A stretch of DNA of 64,000 bases, taken from contig CAWAET010000014.1 of NCBI GenBank assembly GCA_963781065.1, positions 43,993 through 107,992 on the forward strand, written 5' to 3'. Below are positions 47,152-56,148 of this stretch, piece after piece. Position 1 is the stretch's first letter. Each line of letters starts with the position of its first letter. Under the pieces are notes generated by a model. That model saw only the letters and a program-made list of their open reading frames with translations, was not told where the DNA came from and did not search any database. This DNA is from CALZJC01 sp963781065. GTDB lineage: Bacteria; Acidobacteriota; Thermoanaerobaculia; Multivoradales; JAHEKO01. The translations under genes and the position numbers were made by a program.

Positions 47152-48146
47152 GCGTGGCGAGGGTCCCGGCGATCGCGCAGCCCGTCGCCGAGCAGGTTGA
47201 GACCGATGACGGTCAGCGCCAGAGCGGCCCCCGGGAAGGTGGTGACCCACCAGGGGGAGAGCAGGGCGCCGCCGCCGTCGGCGACCAGATTGCCCCAGCT
47301 CGGCAGCGGCGGCTGGACTCCAAACCCGAGATAGGACAGGGCGGCCTCGATGAGGATCAGGTCGCCGATGCCCAGCGCGGTGTCGACGATCACCGGCGTC
47401 AGTGCCGCCGGCAGCAGGTGGCGCAAGAGCACCCGCAGCGGCGGCGTCCCGGTGGCGCGGGCGGCGGCCACAAAGCCGCGCTGCCGCGCTACCCGCACCT
47501 CGGCCCGCACCAGCCGGGCGGCCCCCATCCACGACGTGGCGCCCAGGATCAGCGTCAGCGTGACGGTGGAGAGGTCGAACAGGCCCGCCACCCCGAGCAG
47601 CAGGAACAGGCGCGGGAAGCAGAGCAGCGCGTCGGCGGAGCGCATCAGGACCGCGTCGAGCCAGCCTCTGCTGAGCCCGGCCGCGCCGCCCACGGCCAGC
47701 CCCAGACCGAGCGCCGTCGCCCCGGCGAACAGACCGATCAGCAGCGACACCCGGCCGCCGTAGAGGATCCGCGACAGCAGGTCGCGGCCCAGCCGGTCGG
47801 TGCCGAGCGGGAACCGCCAATGGTCGCGGATCCGGCCGCCCTCGAGGTTGGCGACCCGCTGGCGGGGGAGCTCCAGCCATTCGCCCCGCCGGCGCAGACG
47901 CACCCGCTCCGGCCCGACCTCGACCTCGTCCGCCAGCCGCCACTCGCCGTCGTCCAGCCGCACCGCCAGCAGCCGCGTGCCCGGCGGCCGGTGACGGGCC
48001 GCGGCGGGGTCGACCATGGCGGTCGGGTCGTGCGGCGCCAGCAGCGGCGCGGCCAGGGTCGCCAGGCCCATCAACGCCAGCAGGCCGGCGCCCCAGCGGA
48101 TCAGCGGCGCCCGCCGGGCCGACGCTCGGATCGGCTCAGACGCCAT
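47148..48146 (-). CDS. ABC transporter permease, DppC/OppC type
   Basis: A 332-residue inner-membrane permease for peptides or nickel. After a first helix (WGAGLLALMGLATLAAPLLAPHDP) it has an unusually long soluble insert (about 45-105, ARHRPPGTRLLAVRLDDGEW...) and the DppC-type segment FPLGTDRLGRDLLSRILYGGRVSLLIG, five more helices and the EAA loop RGFVAAARATGTPPLRVLLRHLLP, ending EAALSYLGFGVQPPLPSWGNLVADG. It overlaps the sister permease by 11 bases. The ATP-binding subunits are not in the window. It is organised with the binding protein gene at 49134. Confidence 0.9.
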   Translation of the reverse strand: MASEPIRASARRAPLIRWGAGLLALMGLATLAAPLLAPHDPTAMVDPAAARHRPPGTRLLAVRLDDGEWRLADEVEVGPERVRLRRRGEWLELPRQRVANLEGGRIRDHWRFPLGTDRLGRDLLSRILYGGRVSLLIGLFAGATALGLGLAVGGAAGLSRGWLDAVLMRSADALLCFPRLFLLLGVAGLFDLSTVTLTLILGATSWMGAARLVRAEVRVARQRGFVAAARATGTPPLRVLLRHLLPAALTPVIVDTALGIGDLILIEAALSYLGFGVQPPLPSWGNLVADGGGALLSPWWVTTFPGAALALTVIGLNLLGDGLRDRRDPRHA

Positions 48147-49116
48147 CGCGGAGCCTCGGGTCGAGCGCCATCTGCAACAGGTCGGCCGCCAGGCTGCCGA
48201 GGATGACCAGGGCGCCGCTGAGCGCCGTGGTGGCGAGCACCACCGGGTAGTCGCGCGCCATCACCGAGGTGAAGGCCAGGCGGCCGACGCCGGGCCAGGA
48301 GAAGACGACCTCGACGATCAGCGCGCCGCTCAACAGTGCCGGCAGCGACAGGCCGAGGATCTGGACCAGCGGCGTCGCGGCGTTGCGCAGCGCGTGCAGC
48401 CAGACGATCCGGCGCCGGCTGAGGCCTTTGGCGCGGGCGGTGCGGACGAACTCCTCGCCCAGGGTGTCGAGCAGGCTGGCGCGGACGAAGCGGGCGGTGG
48501 CGCCACCCGCCGCCAGACCGAGCACCAGCGCCGGCAAAGCGAGGTGGTGCAGCAGGTCGGCCAGGCGGGCCGCCGGCGCCAGATCGGCGGCGCCGACCGA
48601 CCGCATGTGGCCGAGCGGGAACAGACCGAGACCCTCGCTGAGAAACGCCAGGGCCAGCAGGCCGAGCCAGAAGGTGGGCAGCGAGTAGAGCAGCACCGAG
48701 CCGGCGCGGATCAGGTGATCGGCGCGCCGGCCGGCGCGCCTGGCGGCGGCGACGCCGAGCAGCAGGCCGGCGCCGTTCTGCACCAGCAGGGCCGCCGCCG
48801 CCAGCAGCAGGGTCGGCCCCAGGCGGGCGCCGAGCACCTCGGCCACCGGCCGGTTGTGGCGGAAGGAGATCCCGAGGTCGCCGCGCAGTATCGCCGCCAG
48901 CCAGCGCAGGTACCGCTCGTGCGGCGGCCGGTCGAGGCCGTAGGCGGCGCGCAGCGCCCTCTGCTGCTCGCCGCCGATCCGCGGGTCGAGCAGCCGATCG
49001 GCGGCGTCCCCGGGCGCCAGCTCCAGCAGGGCGAACAGCAGGCTGAGCACCAGCAGCAGCAACAGCGCCGCGGCCCCCAGCCGGCGCGCCACCATCCCGG
49101 TCAGTCCGCCGCGCAC
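48136..49116 (-). CDS. ABC transporter permease, DppB/OppB type
   Basis: A 326-residue permease with the family N-terminus RLGAAALLLLLVLSLLFALLELAPGDA, the extracytoplasmic QRALRAAYGLDRPPHERYLRWLAAILRGDLGISFRHNRPV, six helices and the EAA motif EFVRTARAKGLSRRRIVWLHALRNAATPL. It ends with VEVVFSWPGVGRLAFTSVMARDYPVV. It lies between the solute-binding gene and the second permease, with a 17-base gap and an 11-base overlap. It forms the membrane channel with the DppC-like protein. Confidence 0.91.
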   Translation of the reverse strand: MRGGLTGMVARRLGAAALLLLLVLSLLFALLELAPGDAADRLLDPRIGGEQQRALRAAYGLDRPPHERYLRWLAAILRGDLGISFRHNRPVAEVLGARLGPTLLLAAAALLVQNGAGLLLGVAAARRAGRRADHLIRAGSVLLYSLPTFWLGLLALAFLSEGLGLFPLGHMRSVGAADLAPAARLADLLHHLALPALVLGLAAGGATARFVRASLLDTLGEEFVRTARAKGLSRRRIVWLHALRNAATPLVQILGLSLPALLSGALIVEVVFSWPGVGRLAFTSVMARDYPVVLATTALSGALVILGSLAADLLQMALDPRLRDGV

Positions 49117-49133
49117 CGCTCAGCCCGCTCCGC

Positions 49134-50789
49134 TCACCGCGGGCCCGGCGCCAGCCACCACTCCTCGATCCGGTAGTACGAGTCGAGAGAGTTGGCCCGA
49201 ACGCCCCGCAGCCGCCGCGAGACGCCGTAAAGCGTCTGCGGCTCCCACAGAAAGGCGAACGGCTGCTCCTCGTGGATGACGCCCTGGATCTCCCACAGCA
49301 GCCGGCGACGCTCGCCCGGGTCGCCGCTCGACCGGGCCGTCTCGATGAGGCGGTCGAGCCGCGGGTTGGAGTAGCCGCCGAAGTTGAACCCGTCGTCGAT
49401 CGAGTCGCTGTGGAAGGCGTAGGTCAGGTCGAGGGAGGTGTCCGGGGTGAAGGCCATGAGGACGGCGTCGAAGTCTCCCTCGCCCAGCTTGTCCACGAGC
49501 GTGGTCCACTCGATCTGCCGAGGCCGCGCCTCGACGCCGATGCGGCGCAGGTCTTCCTGGATCATCACCGTGGCGTCGGTCCGTGCGCGGTTGTCGGCGT
49601 TGGTCAGCAGCTCGAAGCTGAAGCGCAGGCCGTTTCGTTCGAGCACGCCGTCGCTGTCGCCGTCGCGCCAGCCCAGCTCGGCCAGCAGCCGGCGGGCGCG
49701 ATCGGGGTCGTGCGGCCACGGGCCGGGATCGTCGCGGTGCGCCCAGACGTTGGAGAGGATCGGCGAGCTGGCCACGGTGGCGCGGCCGAACCACAGGGTG
49801 TCGACGATCCTCTCGCGGTCGATCGCCAGGACCAGGGCCTGCCGGACCGCGAGGTCCGCCAGCAGCGGCCGGTCCAGGTTCCAGAGGACGAAGTTGTACT
49901 GGCGGCCGCCGGCGACTTCCAGCCGGGTGCCGGCCCCGGCCTCGACCTCGGCCGCGGCGGCGGCGGGCACCTGCGTGACAAAGTCGACCGTGCCCGCCAG
50001 CAGTTGGCTGAGGCGGTTGTTGGCCTCGGGCACGATGCGGAACACCACCCGGTCGAGCCGCGGATAGCCCTCCCGGTAGTAGGCCGGGTTGCGCTCCAGG
50101 ACGATCTGCTGGTCCGGCTGCCAGTCGGCCAGGCGGAACGGCCCGTTGACCACCTGGTGCTCGAGGAACCAGCCGCCGCTCTCGCGCCACCGCGCGAGCG
50201 GCAGCTCTTGCCAGCGGTGGCGCGGCAGGATGTGCCCCTGGTTGAGGTCGGCCAGGCGCGACGGCGAGTCGTTGCCAAAGCGGACCCGGAGACGGCTGGC
50301 GTCGACCGCCTCGATGTCGAGGATCGACGTCTTCATGCCGGCGTAGGACCAGCCCAGGCTCTGGTCGGTCTGCAAACGCCAGGTCCACACCACGTCGTCG
50401 GCGGTCACCGGCACGCCGTCGTCCCAGACGACCCCGGGCCGTAGCTCGATCGCCAGCGTGCGCCCGTCCGGCTGCCACTCCCAGGCGGCGGCCAGCTCCG
50501 GCTCGAAGGCGGGCGGGCCGTCGGCGGAGTCGGGCTGCTCGTCGAACAGCTGCAGATAGAGCATGTCGAGGATGCTGCCGTTGAACGAGTCGGAGCTGTC
50601 GAGCAGCGGGTTGATGCCGGTGATGTCCGCGGCCGCGGCGACGATCGCGGTGCCGCCGCTGACCGGCTCGGCGGACTCCGGGGTCGGCGGGGCGGGGGCT
50701 GGCTCGGCGCAGGAGAGCGAGGTCAGCAGGACCGCCAGCAGCGGCGGCGTCGTGAGCGACCTGCACCGCCGGCTTCTTGAGGTCTGCAA
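49134..50789 (-). CDS. Extracellular solute-binding protein, family 5
   Basis: A 551-residue periplasmic binding protein for peptides or related solutes. It has a lipoprotein-like signal, LLAVLLTSLSCAEP, with Cys as the probable acylation site. The body shows GGTAIVAAAADITGINPLL, AAAWEWQPDGRTLAIELRPGVVWDDGVPVTADDVVWTW and ERNPAYYREGYPRLDRVVFRI, the SBP_bac_5 signature, and DYRIEEWW at the end. It heads the transporter operon (binding protein, DppB, DppC). The ligand class is inferred from family only. Confidence 0.9.
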   Translation of the reverse strand: MQTSRSRRCRSLTTPPLLAVLLTSLSCAEPAPAPPTPESAEPVSGGTAIVAAAADITGINPLLDSSDSFNGSILDMLYLQLFDEQPDSADGPPAFEPELAAAWEWQPDGRTLAIELRPGVVWDDGVPVTADDVVWTWRLQTDQSLGWSYAGMKTSILDIEAVDASRLRVRFGNDSPSRLADLNQGHILPRHRWQELPLARWRESGGWFLEHQVVNGPFRLADWQPDQQIVLERNPAYYREGYPRLDRVVFRIVPEANNRLSQLLAGTVDFVTQVPAAAAAEVEAGAGTRLEVAGGRQYNFVLWNLDRPLLADLAVRQALVLAIDRERIVDTLWFGRATVASSPILSNVWAHRDDPGPWPHDPDRARRLLAELGWRDGDSDGVLERNGLRFSFELLTNADNRARTDATVMIQEDLRRIGVEARPRQIEWTTLVDKLGEGDFDAVLMAFTPDTSLDLTYAFHSDSIDDGFNFGGYSNPRLDRLIETARSSGDPGERRRLLWEIQGVIHEEQPFAFLWEPQTLYGVSRRLRGVRANSLDSYYRIEEWWLAPGPR

Positions 50790-50860
50790 CCTGGCTCCGT
50801 CGGACGAATGGGCATGCTATCGGGCGACTGGGAAGCGGGTCAAACTGCTATCGTCCTGGC

Positions 50861-52273
50861 GTGTCCGAATCCAGCGACAGACACGGCTCGCGTCGGCTGG
50901 CCATCGGTCTGGCCGCGCTGGCGGCGTTCACCCTGCTGGTGATCGGCCTATTCGGCTGGCTGATCTTCCGTCAGCTGTCCGAGCGCGAGATCCGCCAGGC
51001 GCTGCTCGAGACGCAGGCCGAGGCCGAAAGCGTGGCCGAGCAGATCGCCGAAGGCGCGGTGCGCCAGGGCGGCGACCTCTACACCGTGGTTGCGGTGGAG
51101 CAGGAAGTGCGAACCTACGTCGATTCGCTCCTGGCGCAGCGCGAGCTGATCCAGAAGTTCGAGATCCGCGATCGCGAGGGCGTCCTGGTCTACTCCGGCT
51201 CGCGCGAGGACAGCATGCCGATCGGCGACGGCAAGCAAGTGCCGATCCAGGAGGGCGGCGAGCTGGGGCCGAACATCCAGCAGATCGTCGAAGAGCGGCC
51301 CTTCACCTTCGACATCCCGTTGCCGGCGGAGCTCAACGTGCCGATCGGCGAGCTCGGGTTTCTGCGCGTCGGCCTCAGCCTGGGCGAGCTCGACCGGCGG
51401 GTCAGCGAGCTGCGCGTCGATCTCATCCGCACCACGACACTCATCGCCCTGATGACCCTGCTGTTTCTCTGCCTCGCCTACTGGATCGTCTGGCGCCTGT
51501 GGCGCAGTAGCAGGCGCCTCGAGGAGCAGGCGTTGGAGGCCGAGCGGATGGCCTACATCGGCACCCTGGCCTCGGGCCTGGCGCACGAGATCCGCAACCC
51601 GCTCAACTCGCTCAGCCTCAACATGCAGCTGCTGGAAGAGGAGATGGACGGCACGACGACCGACCCCTCGCGCTCGCGGCTGCTCAACATGACGCGCGAC
51701 GAGATCGGCCGGCTGGAACGGCTGGTGACCGACTTCCTGAGCTACGCCCGGCCGCCGGGGCTGGAGCCGGACGAAGTCGCGCCGCGGGAGCTGCTCGAGC
51801 GCTGCCGTGATCTGCTCCAGGTCGAAGCGACGGAGCACAACGCCCGGATCGCCATCGACGACGCCACCGACGGCCTGCGGGTGCGGGTCGACCGGGCGCA
51901 GCTCGGCCAGCTGTTCATCAACCTGGTGCAGAACGGCGTCGCCGCGGCGCACGAGGCCGGGAGGTCGCCGCGCCTCTCCCTGCGAGCGCTGAACCGCGGC
52001 GGCCGTGCCGTCTTCGAGGTCAGCGACAACGGCACCGGGATCCCGGTCGCCGAGCGGGAGCGGATCTTCGACCTGTTCCACTCCAGCCGCAAGGGCGGCA
52101 CCGGCCTCGGCCTGGCGATCGTCAAGCGGATCGCCCAGGCGCACGACGCGAGCCTGGAGGTCGACGGCGCGCCGGGCGAAGGCACCACCGTGCGGCTCAT
52201 CCTGCCGATCGAGCGGACGGTCCAGCCGGCGCCGACTCCGGCCGCGCCGCTCGAGCCGTCGGTGTCGCGCTAG
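50861..52273 (+). CDS. Membrane sensor histidine kinase
   Basis: A 470-residue kinase starting at a GTG. Helices flank an extracytoplasmic domain of about 140 residues: LAIGLAALAAFTLLVIGLFGWLIF near 20 and TTTLIALMTLLFLCLAYWIVWRLW near 190. The H-box is YIGTLASGLAHEIRNPLNSLSLNMQLLEEE and the ATPase domain has LFINLVQNGVAAAHEA (N), VSDNGTGIPVAERERIFDLFHSS (G1/F) and KGGTGLGLAIVKRI (G2). No receiver or response regulator gene adjoins it. It is divergent from the solute-binding gene with only about 70 bases between, so it may control or sense with that transporter. Confidence 0.9.
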   Translation: MSESSDRHGSRRLAIGLAALAAFTLLVIGLFGWLIFRQLSEREIRQALLETQAEAESVAEQIAEGAVRQGGDLYTVVAVEQEVRTYVDSLLAQRELIQKFEIRDREGVLVYSGSREDSMPIGDGKQVPIQEGGELGPNIQQIVEERPFTFDIPLPAELNVPIGELGFLRVGLSLGELDRRVSELRVDLIRTTTLIALMTLLFLCLAYWIVWRLWRSSRRLEEQALEAERMAYIGTLASGLAHEIRNPLNSLSLNMQLLEEEMDGTTTDPSRSRLLNMTRDEIGRLERLVTDFLSYARPPGLEPDEVAPRELLERCRDLLQVEATEHNARIAIDDATDGLRVRVDRAQLGQLFINLVQNGVAAAHEAGRSPRLSLRALNRGGRAVFEVSDNGTGIPVAERERIFDLFHSSRKGGTGLGLAIVKRIAQAHDASLEVDGAPGEGTTVRLILPIERTVQPAPTPAAPLEPSVSR

Positions 52274-52294
52274 CTCGGGCCTGGCCTGGACCGG

Positions 52295-52456
52295 CTAGCC
52301 GATCAGCTCTTCGTACTGCGACTCGGTGAAGAACTGGTCGGTGTCTTCGTTACCGCAGACCGGGCAGAGCACCTCGATCAGCTCGCCCAACCGGAACTCG
52401 AAGTCGTAGCAGGGCGTTTCGCACTCGACGCAGATCAGGTATTCCGGAGCTTCCAT
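52295..52456 (-). CDS. Small double-CxxC zinc-ribbon protein
   Basis: A 53-residue protein, MEAPEYLICVECETPCYDFEFRLGE..., with CVECETPC near 9-16 and CPVCG near 31-35, spacing fitting a zinc ribbon or rubredoxin-like knuckle. The acidic end is DTDQFFTESQYEELIG. The ATG overlaps the end of the hydrolase gene by 22 bases, in another frame, so the two are probably coupled. Function unknown. Confidence 0.7.
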   Translation of the reverse strand: MEAPEYLICVECETPCYDFEFRLGELIEVLCPVCGNEDTDQFFTESQYEELIG

Positions 52457-53319
52457 CGTCCCTCCGCCGGCACCGCCCGCGGCGGCCCGGTCCTCGAGCT
52501 CTGCAAGTCGCGGAAGGCCGCCGCCAGCAGCCGCGGCCGTTCCCACTGCAGGCCGTGAGCGCAGCCGGGCAGCACCACCAGGCGCGATCTGGGGATGGCG
52601 GCGGCCATGCGGCGCGCCGCCGCCAGCTCGAACAGGCCGTCGGCCTCGCCCCAGATGAGCCCCACCGGCTGCCGCAGGCTCTTCAGTTCCGCGTCGTCGT
52701 AGGCCTCGGCCTCCTCGGTCGAGGTCAACACGTGCCGCACCGCGGCCGAAGAGTAGGCGGCGCGGAAGATGCGCCGGCCGGCCCGCAACAGCAGCGGGGT
52801 GCGCACGAACATCACGCGGTAGAAGCGCTCGACGTCGGCGAGGGTGTCGATCGTCACCAGCCGCAGGATCCGTTCCCAGTCCTGGTCGCGATAGCCGGCC
52901 GCGGCCACCAGCACCAGGCGCGACACCCGCTCGGGCGCCGCCAGGGCGGCGCGCACCGCGATCCAGGCGCCCAGGCTGATGCCGCCGAGGTTGACCGGCC
53001 GCTCGCCGAACGCGGTCCGCGCCAACTCCAGGATCGCCGCCGCGCCGCCGGCGACCCCCAGGCTGCCGCCCGGGCAGACGGTGCCGCCATGGGCCGACAG
53101 CTCGGGCACCAGGATCCGGCAGTCGCGCCGCAGCAGGGCCAGCGGCGCCCGCCAGCTCAGCGCCGTCGAGCCCAGGCCGTGGAGCAGGATCCAGGGCTCG
53201 CCGTCGGCGGGGCCCAACTGCCACACCTTGAGGTCCACCTCGCCCAGCCGGTGCCGGAGCGGGCGCGCGCCGAGCGGCAGCAGGGCGGCGGCGGTGGCGG
53301 TCGGCATCAGGCCCAGCAT
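52435..53319 (-). CDS. Alpha/beta-fold hydrolase
   Basis: A 294-residue hydrolase with the family order: oxyanion WILLHGLGSTALSW near 43-56, nucleophile GGISLGAW near 112-119, acid residue in IWGEADGLFE near 222 and His in LPGCAHGLQWERP near 250. It lacks a signal peptide. Possible activities are esterase, epoxide hydrolase or haloperoxidase. It is divergent from rplU. Confidence 0.85.
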   Translation of the reverse strand: MLGLMPTATAAALLPLGARPLRHRLGEVDLKVWQLGPADGEPWILLHGLGSTALSWRAPLALLRRDCRILVPELSAHGGTVCPGGSLGVAGGAAAILELARTAFGERPVNLGGISLGAWIAVRAALAAPERVSRLVLVAAAGYRDQDWERILRLVTIDTLADVERFYRVMFVRTPLLLRAGRRIFRAAYSSAAVRHVLTSTEEAEAYDDAELKSLRQPVGLIWGEADGLFELAAARRMAAAIPRSRLVVLPGCAHGLQWERPRLLAAAFRDLQSSRTGPPRAVPAEGRWKLRNT

Positions 53320-53456
53320 TGTCGGCCGGACCCTACCACCGTCGGCTGCCGCGGGCCGACGCGGCCTGGCGGCGTGGTTCAGGGCGGCGCGATTGACCCT
53401 TCGGCGCGCCCGTGCTAGCCTGACGACTTGCCGCCGGCGAGCGGTGGAGGAGAGTC

Positions 53457-53768
53457 ATGTACGCAGTCATCGAAACAGGCGGAAAGCAGTACCGCGTCGC
53501 CAAAGGCGACGTGATCGAGATCGAGCGCACCGAGCTCGAGGGCGAGACCGGGATCGAATTCGACCGGGTCCTGATGGTGTCGGGCGACGACGGCGTCCAG
53601 GTCGGCGACCCGGTGGTCGGGAAGGCCAAGGTGACCGGCAAGCTGCTGGCAGAGATTCGCGGCGAGAAGCTGCTGGTGTTCAAGAAGAAGCGACGCAAGG
53701 GCTACAAGAAGCTGCGCGGCCATCGCCAGGAGTTGATGCGCGTCGAGATCGAGAAGATCCAGGCCTGA
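53457..53768 (+). CDS. rplU: 50S ribosomal protein L21
   Basis: A 103-residue L21 protein with the expected MYAVIETGGKQYRVAKGDVIEIE start, VGDPVVGKAKVTGKLLAEIRGEKLLVFKKKRRKGYKKLRGHRQELMRVEI and a strong GGAGGAGAG site. It begins the conserved rplU-rpmA-obgE-nadD-rsfS unit, all in the same direction. Confidence 0.97.
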   Translation: MYAVIETGGKQYRVAKGDVIEIERTELEGETGIEFDRVLMVSGDDGVQVGDPVVGKAKVTGKLLAEIRGEKLLVFKKKRRKGYKKLRGHRQELMRVEIEKIQA

Positions 53769-53792
53769 CCGGCCGCGGAGGTAGCAGAAGTC

Positions 53793-54050
53793 ATGGCGCA
53801 CAAAAAAGGCCAGGGTTCCAGCCGGAACGGCCGCGATTCAAACCCCCAGCATCTGGGCGTCAAGCGGTTCGGCGGTCAGCGGGTCACCGGCGGCACGATC
53901 ATCGTGCGCCAGCGCGGCACCCGCTTCGTGCCGGGTCTGAACGTCGGTCGCGGCGGCGACGACACGCTGTTTGCCAAGGCCGACGGCACCGTCGAGTTCC
54001 AGAAGAAGAAGCGCGGCACCTACGTTCACATCCAGCCGGCTGTCGAGTAG
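53793..54050 (+). CDS. rpmA: 50S ribosomal protein L27
   Basis: An 85-residue L27, MAHKKGQGSSRNGRDSNPQHLGVKRFGGQ, with the flexible N-terminus that reaches the peptidyl-transferase centre. It starts directly at MAHKKG, so it does not carry the cleavable N-terminal extension of some Firmicutes. It follows rplU by 24 bases with GGAGGTAGC as ribosome site. Confidence 0.97.
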   Translation: MAHKKGQGSSRNGRDSNPQHLGVKRFGGQRVTGGTIIVRQRGTRFVPGLNVGRGGDDTLFAKADGTVEFQKKKRGTYVHIQPAVE

Positions 54051-54074
54051 CAGTCGGCTAGGGGGACCACCCCG

Positions 54075-55124
54075 CTGATCTTCCTTGACGAGGCCACCAT
54101 CCGGGTCTGCGGTGGCCGCGGCGGCAACGGCTGCACGGCCTTCCGGCGGGAGAAGTTCGTGCCCCGAGGCGGCCCTTCCGGCGGTGACGGCGGGCAGGGC
54201 GGCGACGTCTGGCTGGTCGGCGACGAGGGCATCAACACCCTCTACCACCTGCGCTTCCACTCGCTCTACCCCGGCGAGCGTGGCCGTCACGGCGAGGGGT
54301 CCAATCGCACCGGCCGCTCGGGCGTCGACCGGCTGGTGAGCGTGCCGCTCGGCACCGTGGTGCGCGACGCCGACAGCGGCGAGCTGGTGGGCGAGGTGCT
54401 GACCGACGGCGGTCGGCTGCTGGCGGCGCGCGGCGGCCGCGGCGGCCGCGGTAACGCCCGTTTCGCCTCCGCCACGCAGCAGTCGCCGCGCCGCTCCGAG
54501 CCGGGCGGGGAGGGGCAGGAGCGGCGCCTGCGGCTCGAGCTCAAGCTGCTCGCCGACGTCGGCGTGCTGGGTCTGCCCAACGCCGGCAAGTCGACCCTGA
54601 TCTCGGTGGTTTCCGCGGCCCGCCCCAAGGTGGCCGACTATCCCTTCACCACCCTGGCGCCGCAGCTCGGCGTCGTGGCCGACGGCTTCGAGACCGAGCC
54701 GTTCGTCATCGCCGACCTGCCCGGGCTGATCGCCGGCGCCGCCGAGGGGGCGGGTCTGGGGCACCGCTTCCTGCGCCACGTCGAGCGCTGCCGGCTGCTG
54801 CTCCACCTGGTCGACCTGGCGGCTCTGGGCGATGCGGCCGAAGACCTGGCGACGGTCGAGGGTGAGCTGGCCGCCTTCGACCGGTCGCTGCTGGCCCGGC
54901 CGCGCTTTGTCGTCGGCTCCAAGGCCGACGCGGGGCGCGAGGAGCGGCGTGAGGCCCTGCGGCGGGCCGCGGCGGACCAGCTCCTGCCCTACTTCGAGAT
55001 CAGCTCCCAGACCGGCGCCGGGGTCAAGGCGCTGATGTCGGCGGCGCGGCGCGAGCTGGCGCGCATCGCCCCTGGCGGGGCTCCCCAGGCGCCGCCGCCG
55101 GCGGGCGCGGTTTCGGGCTGCTAG
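54075..55124 (+). CDS. obgE: GTPase Obg, no ATG/GTG/TTG start available
   Basis: Ribosome-assembly and stress GTPase, about 349 residues. The glycine-rich Obg domain is clear (GGRGGNGCTAFRREKFVPRGGPSGGDGGQGGDVWL, GGRGGRGNARFASATQQSPR), then G1 GLPNAGKST, switch KVADYPFTTLAP, G3 DLPGLIAGAAEG, G4 SKAD in place of NKxD, and SSQTGAG. The family opening MFIDEA aligns with LIFLDEA here, in-frame after a stop at 54048 with no ATG, GTG or TTG between. CTG at 54075, behind an AGGGGGA site, is the best start; a lost base is the alternative. An internal GTG at 54159 would remove the conserved front. Confidence 0.92.
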   Translation: MIFLDEATIRVCGGRGGNGCTAFRREKFVPRGGPSGGDGGQGGDVWLVGDEGINTLYHLRFHSLYPGERGRHGEGSNRTGRSGVDRLVSVPLGTVVRDADSGELVGEVLTDGGRLLAARGGRGGRGNARFASATQQSPRRSEPGGEGQERRLRLELKLLADVGVLGLPNAGKSTLISVVSAARPKVADYPFTTLAPQLGVVADGFETEPFVIADLPGLIAGAAEGAGLGHRFLRHVERCRLLLHLVDLAALGDAAEDLATVEGELAAFDRSLLARPRFVVGSKADAGREERREALRRAAADQLLPYFEISSQTGAGVKALMSAARRELARIAPGGAPQAPPPAGAVSGC

Positions 55125-55162
55125 GCGCGCGCGAGCGGATAGACCGGGCAGAGGAGAGCACG

Positions 55163-55768
55163 GTGAAGATCGGCGTCTTTGGCGGCAGCTTCGACCCCTT
55201 CCACTTCGGCCACCTGTGGCCGGTGCGCGAGGCCAGGCGCCGGCTCGGCCTGGACCGGGTGCTCTACCTGCCGACTGCCAGCCCGCCCCACAAGCCGAAG
55301 GGTCAGGTTGCGCCGGCCTGGTCGCGGTTCGCCATGGTGGAGCTGGCGCTGCTGGGCGAGCCGGACATGCGGGTCTCGCCGATCGAGTTGACGCCGGGCC
55401 GCCCGGCCTACACCGTCGACTCGCTGGCCCGGCTGGGCCGCGAGCACCCGGGCGACGAGCTGTGGCTGATCCTCGGCGGCGACAACTTCGCCCAGCTGCC
55501 GACCTGGAAGAGCTGGCGGCGGCTGCCGCGGCTGGCGCGGCTGGCGGTGCTGGTGCGACCGGGGGCGCGGCAGCAGCTCGAGCAGGGCTGGCCGGAGGAG
55601 GTGCGCCGGCTGGCGGCGGGCGACCGGGTCGAGATCGTGGCCAACCGGCCGGTGCGGATCTCGTCCACCCGGCTGCGCCGGCTGCTGGCGGCCGGCGAGC
55701 CGCCGCCGCCCAGGACGGTGCCGCGAACGGTGCTAAAGTACATCCGGAAGTACCGTCTGTATCGATGA
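55163..55768 (+). CDS. nadD: Nicotinate-nucleotide adenylyltransferase
   Basis: Forms deamido-NAD from nicotinate mononucleotide and ATP. It has 201 residues. The nucleotide-binding GVFGGSFDPFHFGHLWPVREA, then LPTASPPHKPKGQVAPAWSRFAMVELAL, LGGDNFAQLPTWKSWRRL and ISSTRLRRLLAAGEPP are all typical. The start is GTG behind a GAGGAGAGC site. It overlaps rsfS by four bases (ATGA) in the familiar obgE-nadD-rsfS arrangement. Confidence 0.94.
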   Translation: MKIGVFGGSFDPFHFGHLWPVREARRRLGLDRVLYLPTASPPHKPKGQVAPAWSRFAMVELALLGEPDMRVSPIELTPGRPAYTVDSLARLGREHPGDELWLILGGDNFAQLPTWKSWRRLPRLARLAVLVRPGARQQLEQGWPEEVRRLAAGDRVEIVANRPVRISSTRLRRLLAAGEPPPPRTVPRTVLKYIRKYRLYR

Positions 55769-56148
55769 GTACCGAGCCCGCCAGACCGCTCGACATCCCC
55801 GCGCGCGTCGGCCGGGCCGTCTTGGCGGCCCTCGACAAGAAGGGGCTCGATCTGCGCGTCCTGCACCTCGAGCGGGTCACCGAGTTCACCGACTACTTCC
55901 TGATCTGCAGCGCCGGCAACCGGCGCCAGATCGAGGCGATCGGCGACAGCATCCAGGACAGCCTGCGCGTCAACGAGGCCGTTCGCCCGCTGCACGTCGA
56001 GGGCAAGGGCGGCGGCAACTGGCTGCTGCTCGACTACGGCGACTTCGTGGTCCACGTCTTCGACCCGCAGACGCGGGCCTTCTACGATCTCGAGCGCCTG
56101 TGGTCGGACGCGCCGGACGTGACCGGCGAGTTCCTGCAGGCGGGCTAA
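55765..56148 (+). CDS. rsfS: Ribosomal silencing factor RsfS
   Basis: Binds L14 and blocks subunit joining when nutrients are low. It has 127 residues. The family block LDLRVLHLERVTEFTDYFLICSAGNRRQIEAIGDSIQDSL and EGKGGGNWLLLDYGDFVVHVFDPQTRAFYDLERLWSDAP is complete. It overlaps nadD, and its stop directly precedes the GTG of the AAA activator without gap. Confidence 0.95.
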   Translation: MSTEPARPLDIPARVGRAVLAALDKKGLDLRVLHLERVTEFTDYFLICSAGNRRQIEAIGDSIQDSLRVNEAVRPLHVEGKGGGNWLLLDYGDFVVHVFDPQTRAFYDLERLWSDAPDVTGEFLQAG

